Part shown: positions 25,808-35,056 of the stretch, piece by piece | Numbering within the stretch: the stretch's first letter is position 1 | Layout of the letters: every line of letters begins with the position of its first letter | Assembly: GCF_019710745.1 (NCBI RefSeq) | Contig: NZ_JAHKJW010000028.1 | Coordinates: 1 to 57,833, forward strand | Source: Streptomyces beigongshangae | Lineage (GTDB): Bacteria > Actinomycetota > Actinomycetes > Streptomycetales > Streptomycetaceae | Direction: 5' to 3' | DNA: 57,833 nt | Notes under the pieces: model-generated | Database searches by the model: none | What the model was told of the DNA's origin: nothing | The model's input: only the letters and a program-made list of their open reading frames with translations | Program-made: the position numbers and the translations under genes

Positions 25808-27598
25808 GTGGACAGGCGCGGACTGCCACGTCGGCTTCCCTCGGTACCGGTTCCTGCCGAGGGTGAGTCGTTCCCGTCCTGGCTGAGCCGTGCGGCAGCC
25901 GACTGGCAGATAGCCCCGGGACGGGCAGCACAGGCGCTCGGCCTGGAATGCCACCCGCGCTATAGGGGAGTAAGGCCGCTGCGGTTCGGTACCGCGCTCA
26001 CGCCGCTAAGCCTTCAGAGCGTGGAGGCGGCAACCGGCCTAGACGCGCCGGTGATTGAGGCGATGCAGCTGTCGCGATATGCGGGCACCGTGCTGGATTT
26101 CACCGGGCGAGGGGAGCCGGGACGGCAGGAAGAGAGCTACTTCAGGCTCCGCAACCGCGAGTGGGCACTGTTCTCCTCCAGCCGTGCGTGCCCCAAATGC
26201 CTGGCGTCCGCTCCGGTGTGGCCGCTGTGGTGGCGGCTGGGTATGGCCGCCGTGTGCCCAGAGCACCACGTCCTGCTGGTGGACACCTGCCCCCGGTGCA
26301 GTGCGCGTCTTGGCTTCGGATACACCGGCCATCCTCGGGGCTTGACCACCCGAGACCTGATGCTCGATCTGGACCTGTGCAACAACCGACGGCCCGCGAG
26401 CAGGGGACGTAAGGCCGGTCTGTGTAGCCAGAAGCTGTCCGCACTGCCCGCCGTCCCGGTCCCGGCCGAACTCGCCGATCTGCAGCAGCGCTTCCTCGAC
26501 ATCGTTGGCGGCGCTCCCGCCCAGGTGGCAGGCAGCCCGGTGACGCCGGCCGAGTTCTTTGCCGCCATGCGGTTCACCGCGTCCGTGGTGCGGCTTGTCG
26601 CCACCCCTGACGAAATCAACTCGTGTGCCGTCCTGCCCGTTGTGGCAGCCCAGGTGTTCACGGCCAACCAGCAGGAGCGGCTGCACGCCGACCGGGGCGG
26701 CCGGGTCAGTCAGTTCCGGACCATCCCGCCGAGCGCCGCGCATGCCGCAGCCGTACTCGCCCTGAGCGCACCTGCGCTCTTCGCCCCCGACCTCACAACT
26801 AGCCAGAGTGTTCTGACTGCCTGGATGGACCGCGCCGTCGCGCTGCCCCGCAAGCCCGGCAGGAGCGACCCGCTGCGCCTCATACCCCGCCCTGCCTGCC
26901 TGGAGCCGCTGGTACGCGCCGCTGTTCTTCCTGCCTCCCGCGTCGCCGGAGTCCTCGTCAACCGCCCTCCAACCTCACTCCTGTTCACCGCAGACCACCT
27001 GCCCCACCTCATAGACGCCGACGACTACACGGAATTGATCGCCTGGCATCTGCCCGGGACCGCCGCGATGAACGGACGGCGCCTGGCCGCTCTGGCCCTG
27101 GCCCGGCTCACGGGCGCCACCAGCTGGCAGCGAGCCGCCACCGCACTGGCCATGGACTCCGTCAAAGCCTTCCGCGCAACGAACACGCTCGTCCAGCGGA
27201 TCAGCGACGCAGATGCTTTCTGGCAGGACATCGAACGACTCGGCGCCCGCGCCATCGAGCGCGGCCTGATCGACTACGCCGCCCGCCGCAGGGCGCTGGC
27301 CGAACTGACCATGGTTCCGCACGCCGTGCTGTTCGAGGTCTGTCACCCCTTGAGGCGCGACGTCACCGAACAGCGCCGCCGCCACGCCGCCGCCTGGACC
27401 TGGCAGCACTTCACCGGTGGCGACGTCCGCGACGCCCCCGCCTACGCCCCCGACCTGTGGGGTTCTACCAGCAGGTCCTTCGTTCGAGAGGGCGGCCGAC
27501 GTTTTTCGTCCTGGCTCCCGGAGCCAGTCTCCCGCCAACTGACCGCTTACGGACAGACCCTGCTCGATTCGCCCACCCCAGGAAAGGCATGGGCATGA
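25808..27598 (+). CDS. tniQ: TniQ-family target-selection protein (module B)
   Basis: 596 aa from GTG 25808 (RBS GGGGAGGGG). TniQ domain LPRRLPSVPVPAEGESFPSW; zinc pairs CPKCLASAPVWPLWWRLG, CPEHHVLL and CPRCS; conserved C-terminal WQHFTGGDVRDAPAYA. Clearly related to the module A TniQ, with differences throughout, so the two may recognise different targets. Its stop overlaps the tnsA ATG, giving an operon tniQ-tnsA-tnsB-tnsC. Confidence 0.9.
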   Translation: MDRRGLPRRLPSVPVPAEGESFPSWLSRAAADWQIAPGRAAQALGLECHPRYRGVRPLRFGTALTPLSLQSVEAATGLDAPVIEAMQLSRYAGTVLDFTGRGEPGRQEESYFRLRNREWALFSSSRACPKCLASAPVWPLWWRLGMAAVCPEHHVLLVDTCPRCSARLGFGYTGHPRGLTTRDLMLDLDLCNNRRPASRGRKAGLCSQKLSALPAVPVPAELADLQQRFLDIVGGAPAQVAGSPVTPAEFFAAMRFTASVVRLVATPDEINSCAVLPVVAAQVFTANQQERLHADRGGRVSQFRTIPPSAAHAAAVLALSAPALFAPDLTTSQSVLTAWMDRAVALPRKPGRSDPLRLIPRPACLEPLVRAAVLPASRVAGVLVNRPPTSLLFTADHLPHLIDADDYTELIAWHLPGTAAMNGRRLAALALARLTGATSWQRAATALAMDSVKAFRATNTLVQRISDADAFWQDIERLGARAIERGLIDYAARRRALAELTMVPHAVLFEVCHPLRRDVTEQRRRHAAAWTWQHFTGGDVRDAPAYAPDLWGSTSRSFVREGGRRFSSWLPEPVSRQLTAYGQTLLDSPTPGKAWA

Positions 27599-28362
27599 GC
27601 CCGAAGAGACCCAACACACTTCGGCCCGTACGGCACGTCTCGCACCACCTGTACCTCCACTACTACGACGCCGGAGGCGCCGAACGCCTCCTTCCGGCCG
27701 ACCAGGCTGGCGAGGTGCGCTTCGAGACCTGTCTGCCGGCCCGCGAGTTCCCTGCCTACGCAGGGCAGGAGCACACCCCCGGCTCCTACTGGGCGGCCAG
27801 CAGCGACACCGTCCTGGACTACGAGAGCTTCCTGGAAGCCCGCTGGATGAAACTCCTCGACTTCGACGCGAAGATCGCCTGCTTCGCCGCCCAGCCGTTC
27901 GTCTTCGAGGGCGTCGACGCCGACGGATCCTGGACCCACTACCCGGACCTGTTCGTGCGGCGCACCGACGGCTCCGTCCTGCTGCTGGACATCAAGAACC
28001 CCGAACAGCTCGACAAACCCAAGGTCCGCCTCCAGGCCGCCCGCACGTCCTCCGCCTGCCGACAACTCGGCTGGGACTACCAGATGGTGGGCGAGCCGGA
28101 CCCGCAGCTGTGGGCCACCGTCGAATGGCTCGCCGGCTACCGCAGACCCTTGAACGCCGCGGCCCCCGTCGCGCACGTCCTGCTCTTCCGTGCCCAGCAT
28201 CCCGTCAGCATCGCCGAACTGCTCTCCCTGTGGCCCGAACCCGACATCGAACGGGCCGTCACCTACCACCTCATGTGGCACCACCGCCTGCTGTTCGACC
28301 TCACCCGCCCGCTGCGTGACCACACCCAGGTGTGGGCCGCACCTGCTCCGGAGCACGCCTAA
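27595..28362 (+). CDS. tnsA: TnsA-like transposon endonuclease
   Basis: 255 aa from ATG 27595. PD-(D/E)xK-type nuclease motifs: Glu81 in FLEARWM, Asp118 in YPDLFVRR, and Asp132-x-Lys134 in LLDIKNP. These correspond in order to the E/D/.../K catalytic set of TnsA, which cuts the 5' ends so that Tn7 moves by cut-and-paste. The C-terminal part looks winged-helix-like (HPVSIAELLSLWPEPDIERA) and may contact TnsC. Overlaps tniQ and tnsB by a few bases. Confidence 0.88.
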   Translation: MSPKRPNTLRPVRHVSHHLYLHYYDAGGAERLLPADQAGEVRFETCLPAREFPAYAGQEHTPGSYWAASSDTVLDYESFLEARWMKLLDFDAKIACFAAQPFVFEGVDADGSWTHYPDLFVRRTDGSVLLLDIKNPEQLDKPKVRLQAARTSSACRQLGWDYQMVGEPDPQLWATVEWLAGYRRPLNAAAPVAHVLLFRAQHPVSIAELLSLWPEPDIERAVTYHLMWHHRLLFDLTRPLRDHTQVWAAPAPEHA

Positions 28363-30506
28363 TGGATCAGCGCTACCGCATCGCAGCCGAAGACTGGATC
28401 GAATTCGAGGAAGAACAGCACCAGGTCACCGGCCTCACCGGCGCCCTGGTCCGTCTGCGCTCGATCTCCGGACACCACCAGACGATCATGCTCAGCACCC
28501 TGCTGACCGACGCCTCCTTCCGCGCCCTGACCGCACCGCCAATGCGGGCCGACAACGCCACCGCAGGTCTCGACCCAGGTGGCGTCCTGGCGACGCTGAA
28601 GAACAAACGGGCCCGCGACGATGCCCTGGAACTCGAAGCCCACCTGCACGAGGCCACCACCGGCTACCGCTCAGGCTCCCCCTTCGAGCCCGAACCCGGC
28701 GAACCCCGCCCGCAGTATCACCCCGACCTCCTGCTCACCGACCGCGTCGCGGCCAAGGCGGCGGAACTGGATCTGACCGAGCGTCGCATCTGGCAACTGC
28801 TCGAGGAGTGGGAAGAGAAGGGCCTATGGGGACTGGTCGACGGCCGCAAAGCCCGGTTGAAGAACCCGCTGCGCAACATCGACGAGCGGGTGATCACCGC
28901 GATCCGCGAGCAGGCCGCCGCAGAGCGCCTCGACAGTTCCTCCAGCGTCTCCACCCGCTTCAGGCGACGCTGCCAGAACCGCCTGGACGAGGACCACGGC
29001 GCCGACACCGTCGCACTGCCTAAGCCCGACACCTTCCGCCGCGCGGTCAAACTCCTTCTCCACCGCAGCCCCTCAGACCCCGCCTACCAGCGGATCTCGG
29101 ACGCCAACCAGCCCGACCGCACGTTCGGCAACGTCATCGCCCACCGGCCCGGCCAGGTCGTCATGCTCGACACCACTCCGCTCGACGTCCTGGCCTACGA
29201 CCCCACGATGAACGACACCTACAACGTCGAACTCACCATCGCCATCGACGTCGCCACCCGCTCCATCCTCGCCTGGCGCCTCACCCCGCTGGGCACCAAA
29301 GCGATCGACATCGGCCTGCTCCTCGCGGACGTCATGACACCCGAGCCGATGCGCCCGCTGTGGGCCGACGCCCTGCGCTACCAAATGCTCCGCGTCCCCT
29401 ACGAGCGTCACCTCAGCGTCGATGAACGCCTCGCCGAAGCCGCCGCCCGGCCCGTCATCTACCCCGAGACCCTGCTCTACGACCACGGCAAGCCCTACAA
29501 GTCCGACGTCGTCAAGCGTGCCTGCCGCACATGGAGGATCGACCTGCAGGACGCCCGCAAACTCAAGCCCACCGACAAACCCCACGTCGAACGCCTGTTC
29601 GGAACAATCCGGGAACAGTTCTCCATGCACGTCGCCGGCTACAAGGGCTTCAACGTCGCCCACCGCGGCAAGAACGTCGAGAAGCAGGCCCGCTGGACCC
29701 TGGACGAGATCGCCGAGTTCTTCGCCGAATACGTCGTCGCGGTCTACCAGAACCAGCACCACTCCGGGTTGCACCTGCACGGTTTCCCCGACCTGCACGT
29801 TTCACCTAACGAGGCATACGCCATGGCACTCGGCTCGGCCGGCTACGTCGACTGCCCCCGCGACCCCAACCTGTACTACGAGCTGCTGCCCATCGCCGAC
29901 AACGGCCGCACCATCAACTCCTACGGCGTCGAGCTCAACTTCCTGATCTACAACGCGGACGTGCTCTACAAGTTCCGCCGGGCCAAGTCTCCCTACGACA
30001 ACGGGCGCTGGCCCATCCGCTATGATCCGCGCAACCTGCTGCACGCCTACTTCCACAACCCCCGCGACGACACCTGGTACACGCTGCGGTGGACCAAAGC
30101 ACTCAGCGACCTGCAGCCCTTTACCGACATTACCTTGCGCGAGGCCAAACGCCTGGTCGAACTCCGCGGCGGCGACCCGAAGGACAAGGACTACCAGGAG
30201 CAGATCGCCACAGCCCTGTGGGACCTGCAAAACCGCACCGACGCTCCCGAGACGTGGACCAAGACCGACCGCACACGCCACACCCGCGACCGGCACCGCG
30301 CCCAGGCTCAGGCCCAGGACGAAGCACGCTCCACTCCGGCCGTCCCCGCAGCGGCGCCGCCGACGCGCCCGGCGGCGGACACCGCGAGGCCGGCCATTCC
30401 CGCACTACACGCAGTCCCCGACCTGACCGGTGAAGACGACGACTTCGACCCGTTCACCGTCCAGCCCGCCGAGGTCTGGAACCCACACACCAGCCAGGAG
30501 GGCTGA
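28362..30506 (+). CDS. tnsB: TnsB-like DDE transposase
   Basis: 714 aa from ATG 28362, overlapping the tnsA stop (TAATG). HTH segments in the first ~200 residues (LTERRIWQLLEEWEEKGLW). The catalytic core of the retroviral-integrase type has Asp270 in VMLDTTPLDV, Asp374 in LLYDHGKPYKS and Glu410 in KPHVERLFGTI, a DD(35)E spacing. A Mu-transposase-like beta-barrel follows. The low-complexity Ala/Pro tail (~640-714) is where TnsB proteins contact TnsC. No inactivating change seen. Confidence 0.93.
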   Translation: MDQRYRIAAEDWIEFEEEQHQVTGLTGALVRLRSISGHHQTIMLSTLLTDASFRALTAPPMRADNATAGLDPGGVLATLKNKRARDDALELEAHLHEATTGYRSGSPFEPEPGEPRPQYHPDLLLTDRVAAKAAELDLTERRIWQLLEEWEEKGLWGLVDGRKARLKNPLRNIDERVITAIREQAAAERLDSSSSVSTRFRRRCQNRLDEDHGADTVALPKPDTFRRAVKLLLHRSPSDPAYQRISDANQPDRTFGNVIAHRPGQVVMLDTTPLDVLAYDPTMNDTYNVELTIAIDVATRSILAWRLTPLGTKAIDIGLLLADVMTPEPMRPLWADALRYQMLRVPYERHLSVDERLAEAAARPVIYPETLLYDHGKPYKSDVVKRACRTWRIDLQDARKLKPTDKPHVERLFGTIREQFSMHVAGYKGFNVAHRGKNVEKQARWTLDEIAEFFAEYVVAVYQNQHHSGLHLHGFPDLHVSPNEAYAMALGSAGYVDCPRDPNLYYELLPIADNGRTINSYGVELNFLIYNADVLYKFRRAKSPYDNGRWPIRYDPRNLLHAYFHNPRDDTWYTLRWTKALSDLQPFTDITLREAKRLVELRGGDPKDKDYQEQIATALWDLQNRTDAPETWTKTDRTRHTRDRHRAQAQAQDEARSTPAVPAAAPPTRPAADTARPAIPALHAVPDLTGEDDDFDPFTVQPAEVWNPHTSQEG

Positions 30507-30511
30507 CCGCC

Positions 30512-31699
30512 ATGCTCACCCCCGACCCTTCCGACGACAAGCCCGAAGATGCCTTCGGGCCAGGCGACTTCAGACACCCCGGCCTGTCCGAACCGCGCAC
30601 CAAGGAGGAATGGCGCGAATACCTCGACAACGTCCTCCCGCCCAGGCCGGTCCTTCTGCCCCTAGCCGTCTACGAACAGCTCAATGCCGAGGAGCGCCAC
30701 CTGCACAACGCGGCCCGGGCCGCCCACCACAGCGCCCTGGTCATCGTCCGCACCAGCCAGATGCAGACCATCCATCACCAGATCCGCCGCCGGATAATGA
30801 CCAACGCCTTCCAGCCCGCCGGCGCCCGGCGCAGCATCGTCCTCGACGGCCCCGCCACCCTCGGCAAATCCACCCTGGTCAAGACGTTCGCCTACGACTT
30901 CGAGCACGGACTGCGGCGCAGCCACCCCGAGCGCTTCGACAAGCGCTACGTCCTCGACGGCCGGCTGATCGACTACACGCCCGTCGTCTACATCAACATC
31001 CCCTCCCAGGCCACCCCGAAAGACCTGTCGATCGCGCTCGCCCAGTACCTTGCCCAGCCCTACCGCTCCGGCGCCACCAAGAGCGACATCACCCGTCTCG
31101 TCCTGGAAAACATGCGCCGAGTCGGCGTCGAGCTCGTGATCATCGACGACGCCCACTTCATGGACCTCTCCCTCAAGGAGGGCAAGGTCGTCAACGACCA
31201 CCTGAAGCACATCGCGAACCACACCGCGGCCACCTTCATCTACACCGGCGTCGACCTCAAGCACTCCGGCCTCTTCCTCGAAGGCACCGGCGACGCGCGC
31301 GCCACCCAGACCGCCGGCCGCAACACCCTTTTCCACATGACTCCCTACCGCGTCCGGACCAGGGAAGAGAAAGCCGACTGGGTCTCCGTCATCACCGCGA
31401 TGGAAGAGGCCCTCGTGCTGTACAAGCACCGGCCCGGCACTCTCGTCAGCGAGTGGAAGTACCTCTACCGCCGTACCGGAGGCAACATCAGCTCCCTGGC
31501 AGAACTCATCCGCGAAGCGGCCGCCGACGCGCTGCTCACCGGCGCGGAGCGGATAGACCGGGCACTCCTCGACACCATCGTGATCAACGAACACGCGCAG
31601 AGCACATACGACGCGATGTGGCGGGAAGACCCTCTGCCGCCCTCGCCGGATCAGTATCGCAACCCCGGGGAAGAGGACGGTGAGGCCGCAGCCAGCTAG
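30512..31699 (+). CDS. tnsC: TnsC/TniB-like AAA+ ATPase
   Basis: 395 aa from ATG 30512, five bases after tnsB. Walker A GPATLGKST (Lys119), Walker B ELVIIDDAH (Asp212-Asp213), sensor-like TFIYTGVDL, and C-terminal helices GGNISSLAELIREAAADALL. In Tn7-like systems this regulator links the TniQ-marked target to the TnsAB transposase. The last gene of the operon; all core functions (A, B, C, Q) are present and appear intact. Confidence 0.9.
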   Translation: MLTPDPSDDKPEDAFGPGDFRHPGLSEPRTKEEWREYLDNVLPPRPVLLPLAVYEQLNAEERHLHNAARAAHHSALVIVRTSQMQTIHHQIRRRIMTNAFQPAGARRSIVLDGPATLGKSTLVKTFAYDFEHGLRRSHPERFDKRYVLDGRLIDYTPVVYINIPSQATPKDLSIALAQYLAQPYRSGATKSDITRLVLENMRRVGVELVIIDDAHFMDLSLKEGKVVNDHLKHIANHTAATFIYTGVDLKHSGLFLEGTGDARATQTAGRNTLFHMTPYRVRTREEKADWVSVITAMEEALVLYKHRPGTLVSEWKYLYRRTGGNISSLAELIREAAADALLTGAERIDRALLDTIVINEHAQSTYDAMWREDPLPPSPDQYRNPGEEDGEAAAS

Positions 31700-32070
31700 A
31701 GCCTCTTGTGTGAGCCGGGCTGTGACGAGCATGCAGGCGAGCAGAATTCGCCCGAACTACGTTCACAGCCTCTGCGGCTTCGAGTCCTCCCGTGAGGCCG
31801 TTCGGGCCCGCTCCTTCTACGACGGCGCTTGGTCGCCGAGGCGATCACGCAGCCCGAGGAGCCGCTCACCGTGCCCGTTACCGGTGAGGCAAGGCAGCGA
31901 CTTGGTGCACCAGTGAAAGCAGCACATCACCCATCTCTGATCGTGACCGACCTCAGCGCCGGCTGATGCCAGCCAGACACGTGTCGGACCAGGCCCTCCT
32001 CAGCGAGAACCCCTCCCTGACTCGGCGTCAATGCCCGGGTACCTCAACGGCACGGGGGTTCATTCCATCC
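31700..32070. other. Gene-poor stretch right of the Tn7-like operon
   Basis: No supported gene. One frame ends in a plausible C-terminal tail (EAITQPEEPLTVPVTGEARQ; a stop follows near 31966) and may be the end of a lost gene. No obvious TnsB-type repeat array was recognised, so the transposon end cannot be placed here. Confidence 0.35.
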
Positions 32071-33030
32071 CTACGCGACGACATCACGCATTGAAGGTTG
32101 GTGGGCACGCAACCTCAGCGCCCCGGATGTCGCGTCAAGTTCAGCGTGCGCCCCCAAAGGCACGGTCATCTGGGTCGGTCCATGACCAAACGGCAAGCCG
32201 GTGACGATGGGGATACCCAACCCCCCCAAACGGTCGAGCAGGATTTCGACGACCTGCTCGGCGGGCCGGCAGTCCTCCCAGGAACCGCAGGCAATGCCTC
32301 GAGCCTGCTCGAACCAGCCGCCTCGGACCAGCTGCGTGAGCATCCGGTCGATTCGGTAAGGGCTCTCCTTCACGTCCTCCAGCAGGACGATCGAGCCGGC
32401 GGCCGAACGGAACTCTGGGGCCCCGGCGAGCGAACAAAGCAGGGTGAGGGTGCCACCGGTGGTCACACCCTCAGCCTTGCCGGGCACGATGCAGGCGCCA
32501 CCGGACAGGTTGACGGACTTACCTGGAGAGAACAAGCTGTCGGCGAAACTGCGGACAGTCTGCAGACACGGGCTTGGCTCGCCGAGAATCGGACCGGCGA
32601 CGACCGGACCGTAGTAGGTACGCACGCCAAGGTGCAGCGCCAGTGCCCTGTGCAGAGCAGTGATGTCGCTGGAGCCCACGAACGGCTTCGGGGGATTATT
32701 TGCAGCAATCTTTGCAAGCTGCTCCCAGTCGAGGATGTCGAGCAAGCGTACGGATCCGTATCCGCCGTGCGCGCACAGTACGGCCCGGATGTCCGGGTCG
32801 GCCCATGCCTCTTCCAGGTCGCTGGCGCGCTGTGCATCCTCGGCAGCCAGATAGCCACGAACCGGTCCCAGGAGGTGCCGGCCAAGCACTGGCTCCAGGC
32901 CCAACCCACGCAGCAGTTCGCAACCACGTTCGAGGCGTTCCGGGCGGACCGGTCCGGCGGGTGCGATCACCGCCACCTTGGAGCCGAGAGGAACGGGGGT
33001 GGGGTCGGTCGCTAAATATTTGACTGGCAC
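32071..33030 (-). CDS. LD-carboxypeptidase family (S66; LdcA/MccF type), probable self-immunity
   Basis: About 319 aa from GTG 33030. S66 hallmarks: HGGYGSVRLLDILD; the nucleophile Ser in FVGSSDITAL; the Glu in LLEDVKESPYRIDRML; and the His in LPFGHGPTQMTVPLGAHAEL. LdcA cuts L,D-peptide bonds of murein tetrapeptides; MccF uses the same fold to inactivate microcin C-type peptides. In a biosynthetic cluster with an exporter and a small peptide gene, an immunity role is the better guess. Leu6 is encoded by TTA, the rare bldA-dependent codon. The frame is open upstream to 33369 but there overlaps the ligase relic. Confidence 0.88.
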   Translation of the reverse strand: MPVKYLATDPTPVPLGSKVAVIAPAGPVRPERLERGCELLRGLGLEPVLGRHLLGPVRGYLAAEDAQRASDLEEAWADPDIRAVLCAHGGYGSVRLLDILDWEQLAKIAANNPPKPFVGSSDITALHRALALHLGVRTYYGPVVAGPILGEPSPCLQTVRSFADSLFSPGKSVNLSGGACIVPGKAEGVTTGGTLTLLCSLAGAPEFRSAAGSIVLLEDVKESPYRIDRMLTQLVRGGWFEQARGIACGSWEDCRPAEQVVEILLDRLGGLGIPIVTGLPFGHGPTQMTVPLGAHAELDATSGALRLRAHQPSMRDVVA

Positions 33031-33048
33031 ACGGTCAATTCTACAGCT

Positions 33049-33069
33049 CGACGCTGTTGTGAATCTTGG
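33049..33069. repeat. Solo IS1182-type terminal repeat
   Basis: CGACGCTGTTGTGAATCTTG plus G matches the IS1182 end at 20660 (CGACGCTGTCGGGGATCTTG plus G) at 18 of 21 positions. No transposase or second end nearby. It lies 19 bp before the carboxypeptidase start and is probably a scar of a related element. Confidence 0.45.
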
Positions 33070-33256
33070 TGTTGGTTGCCTGCAATCATGAAGCTGCGCC
33101 AGTCTCACGAGGGTATGGGCCGTGAGATATCCGATGAGTTGCGGGACTTGCGGAGGCTGCGGCATCTCCATGTACCGGCTCGCCGGACAGGAGCAGTAGC
33201 ACGCATGACGGCCGCCGCGCCCACGGTTGAGGGGATGTGGCGGCCGTCGTGCGTCG

Positions 33257-33386
33257 TCAGCGAGATCGGTCGTGTCGGCGGGCGGCTTGGGCCACGAGAT
33301 CGCGGCAGAAGGCACCGAAGTCGAAGCAGCCTCCCACAACGCCATGGGGCAGGTGCTGGTCTCCGTCATCCCCGGGGTGACGTTAG
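33257..33386 (-). pseudogene. D-Ala-D-Ala-ligase-like ATP-grasp, 3' fragment
   Basis: Reads NVTPGMTETS...PMALWEAA, the conserved C-terminal N-x-x-PGMTETS of D-Ala-D-Ala ligases, then after another shift FGAFCRDLVAQAARRHDRSR and TGA (33257-33259). It continues the fragment at 35057-35353 once IS1380 and one copy of its TTAG duplication are removed. Even then one surplus G shifts ILDA-NVTPG out of frame, so the gene was dead or dying apart from the insertion. Confidence 0.7.
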
Positions 33387-33434
33387 CCTCGCGCTTTCAC
33401 GAGACGGGCTGTCCAGCTGGTGATCAAGAAAACA

Positions 33435-33505
33435 GAAAGTGCCTCTGACCAGCGAGAATGAGGATTGCTGAGGTCCTTGTTCCCGCCATCGCCGGAGGCA
33501 CTTTC
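33435..33505 (+). promoter_or_regulatory. Long-range hairpin hiding the IS1380 transposase ribosome site
   Basis: GAAAGTGCCTC (33435-33445) is exactly complementary to GAGGCACTTTC (33495-33505). The right arm contains most of the GGAGG (33494-33498) in front of the GTG start at 33509. In a transcript that includes both arms the ribosome site would be paired, which would lower transposase translation, as in IS10/IS50-type protection against read-through. Confidence 0.5.
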
Positions 33506-33508
33506 CAG

Positions 33509-34885
33509 GTGAAGAAGCGTATCGGGTCCTACCCGTGTGTCCGCGTCGAGGGCGGCGGTCGCGGAGTCGTCTTGCAGGCCGGTGCGGTGCTGCTGGTCGA
33601 GACGGTCCGCAAGTCCAACCTGGATGCGGCGATATCGGCGGCGCTCATGCCGTGGCGCAAGCCGCGGACGGTGCACGATCCGGGCAAGATCCTGCTGGAT
33701 GTCGCGCTCACGGTCGCACTCGGCGGGGACTGCCTGGCCGATGTCGGCATGCTGCGGGCCGAGCCGGCCGTGTTCGGGCCGGTGGCCTCCGACCCTACGG
33801 TCTCCCGGCTGATCAGCAAGCTGGCGGCGGGCGGACAACGGGTCCTGGCCGCGCTGCGCACCGCCCGTGCTGAAGTACGCGAACACGTATGGCGGTTGGC
33901 AGGTGACACAGCACCGGACGCCGGCGGGCAGGTGATCGTGGACATCGACGGGGTCCTCGTCCTGGCGCACTCCGAGAAGCAGGACGCAGCCGCGACCTGG
34001 AAGAAGACGTTCGGGCACCACCCGCTGATGGGATTCGTCGACCATGGCCGCGGCGGGTCCGGAGAGCCGGTCGTGGGCATGCTCCGGCCCGGCAACGCGG
34101 GCTCCAACACCGCCGCCGACCACGTCGAGGCCACCAGGCTGGCCCTGGCCCAGCTGCCGAAACGGTTGCGGCGCGGACGGCAGACGCTGATCCGCACCGA
34201 CTCCGGCGGTGGCACCCACGAGTTCGTCGCCTGGCTCACCCGGCGCGGACGGTGGCTGTCGTACTCGGTCGGCATGACCATCACCGACGCCATCCACGCT
34301 GCGGTCCTGAAGGTCCCGGCCTCGGCATGGACACCGGCCGTGGAACCCGACGGTGAGATCCGCGACGGCGCCTGGGTCGCCGAACTCGCCGGCGATTGCC
34401 TGACGGGCCGGCCGAAGGGGCTGCGGCTGATCGTGCGCAAGGAACGGCCGCACCCCGGCGCCCAACTGCGCTTCACCGACGCCGACGGCATGCGGCTTAC
34501 GTGCTTCGCCACCAACACGGAGGGCGAGGCGATCGCTGCCCTCGAACTGCGCCACCGCCAGCGGGCCCGGGCCGAGGACCGCATCCGCGCCGCCCGCGCC
34601 ACCGGCCTGCGCAACCTCCCCCTCCACGACACCGCACAGAACCAGATCTGGCTGGAGATCGTCCAGATCGCCCTCGACCTGCTCGCCTGGATGCCCCTGC
34701 TCGCCCTGACCGGCACGGCCCGGCTCTGGGAGCCCCGCCGCCTGCGGCTTCGGCTGTTCTCCACCGCCGCCCAGCTCGTCACCACCGGCCGCCGCCGCTA
34801 CCTCCGCCTCGCCAGGCACTGGCCCTGGACCGACCTGATCACCAATGCCCTGAACCGGCTCCACGCCCTCCCGAACCCTGGCTGA
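33509..34885 (+). CDS. IS1380-family transposase
   Basis: 458 aa from GTG 33509 (KKRIGSYPCVRVEGGGRGVV is the usual family start; an ATG at 33458 would add 17 residues). IS1380 features: DPGKILLDVALTVALGGDCL, first Asp in VIVDIDGVLVLAHSEKQDA, GFVDHGRGGSGEPVVGMLR, second Asp in LIRTDSGGGTHEF, and the C-terminal Glu region IWLEIVQIALDLLAW. Uninterrupted. Confidence 0.92.
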   Translation: MKKRIGSYPCVRVEGGGRGVVLQAGAVLLVETVRKSNLDAAISAALMPWRKPRTVHDPGKILLDVALTVALGGDCLADVGMLRAEPAVFGPVASDPTVSRLISKLAAGGQRVLAALRTARAEVREHVWRLAGDTAPDAGGQVIVDIDGVLVLAHSEKQDAAATWKKTFGHHPLMGFVDHGRGGSGEPVVGMLRPGNAGSNTAADHVEATRLALAQLPKRLRRGRQTLIRTDSGGGTHEFVAWLTRRGRWLSYSVGMTITDAIHAAVLKVPASAWTPAVEPDGEIRDGAWVAELAGDCLTGRPKGLRLIVRKERPHPGAQLRFTDADGMRLTCFATNTEGEAIAALELRHRQRARAEDRIRAARATGLRNLPLHDTAQNQIWLEIVQIALDLLAWMPLLALTGTARLWEPRRLRLRLFSTAAQLVTTGRRRYLRLARHWPWTDLITNALNRLHALPNPG

Positions 34886-35014
34886 CCAGCACGTATCCGT
34901 CCCTGCGAGCAGCACCATCCCGCCGGAGCCGTGGAACCCGGCGCACACCCGACGCGACAGCCGGGCCCTCAACCTGCCCAGACTCCGAAAACCCCCACCA
35001 ACACTCACCACAAA

Positions 35015-35040
35015 GGGTCCGCCAGCAAGCTGACGGACCC
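35015..35040 (+). terminator. Hairpin at the right end of IS1380
   Basis: GGGTCCG (35015-35021) pairs with CGGACCC (35034-35040), with further pairing of CAGC/GCTG inside. It lies 130 bp after the transposase stop, beside the terminal repeat. Confidence 0.5.
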
Positions 35041-35056
35041 TCATGAACGATCGAGG

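Larger units (their letters stand above)
33387..35056 (+). mobile_element. IS1380-family insertion sequence with TTAG target duplication
   Basis: 1670 bp. Imperfect inverted ends CCTCG..C.TTCA.GAG at 33387-33403 and 35040-35056. Flanked by TTAG on both sides (33383-33386, 35057-35060), the 4-bp duplication expected for the family. It splits a D-Ala-D-Ala-ligase-like relic on the opposite strand. A hairpin at 35015-35040 may end transcription inside the right end. Confidence 0.88.

Noticed and set aside
31700..32070. Right end of the Tn7-like transposon
   Set aside because: No series of TnsB-type repeats or TGT-type end could be recognised, so the end was not annotated.
33383..35044. Long open frame (553 codons) on the minus strand
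   Set aside because: Antisense to the IS1380 transposase; the plus-strand frame has all family motifs. High GC keeps shadow frames open.
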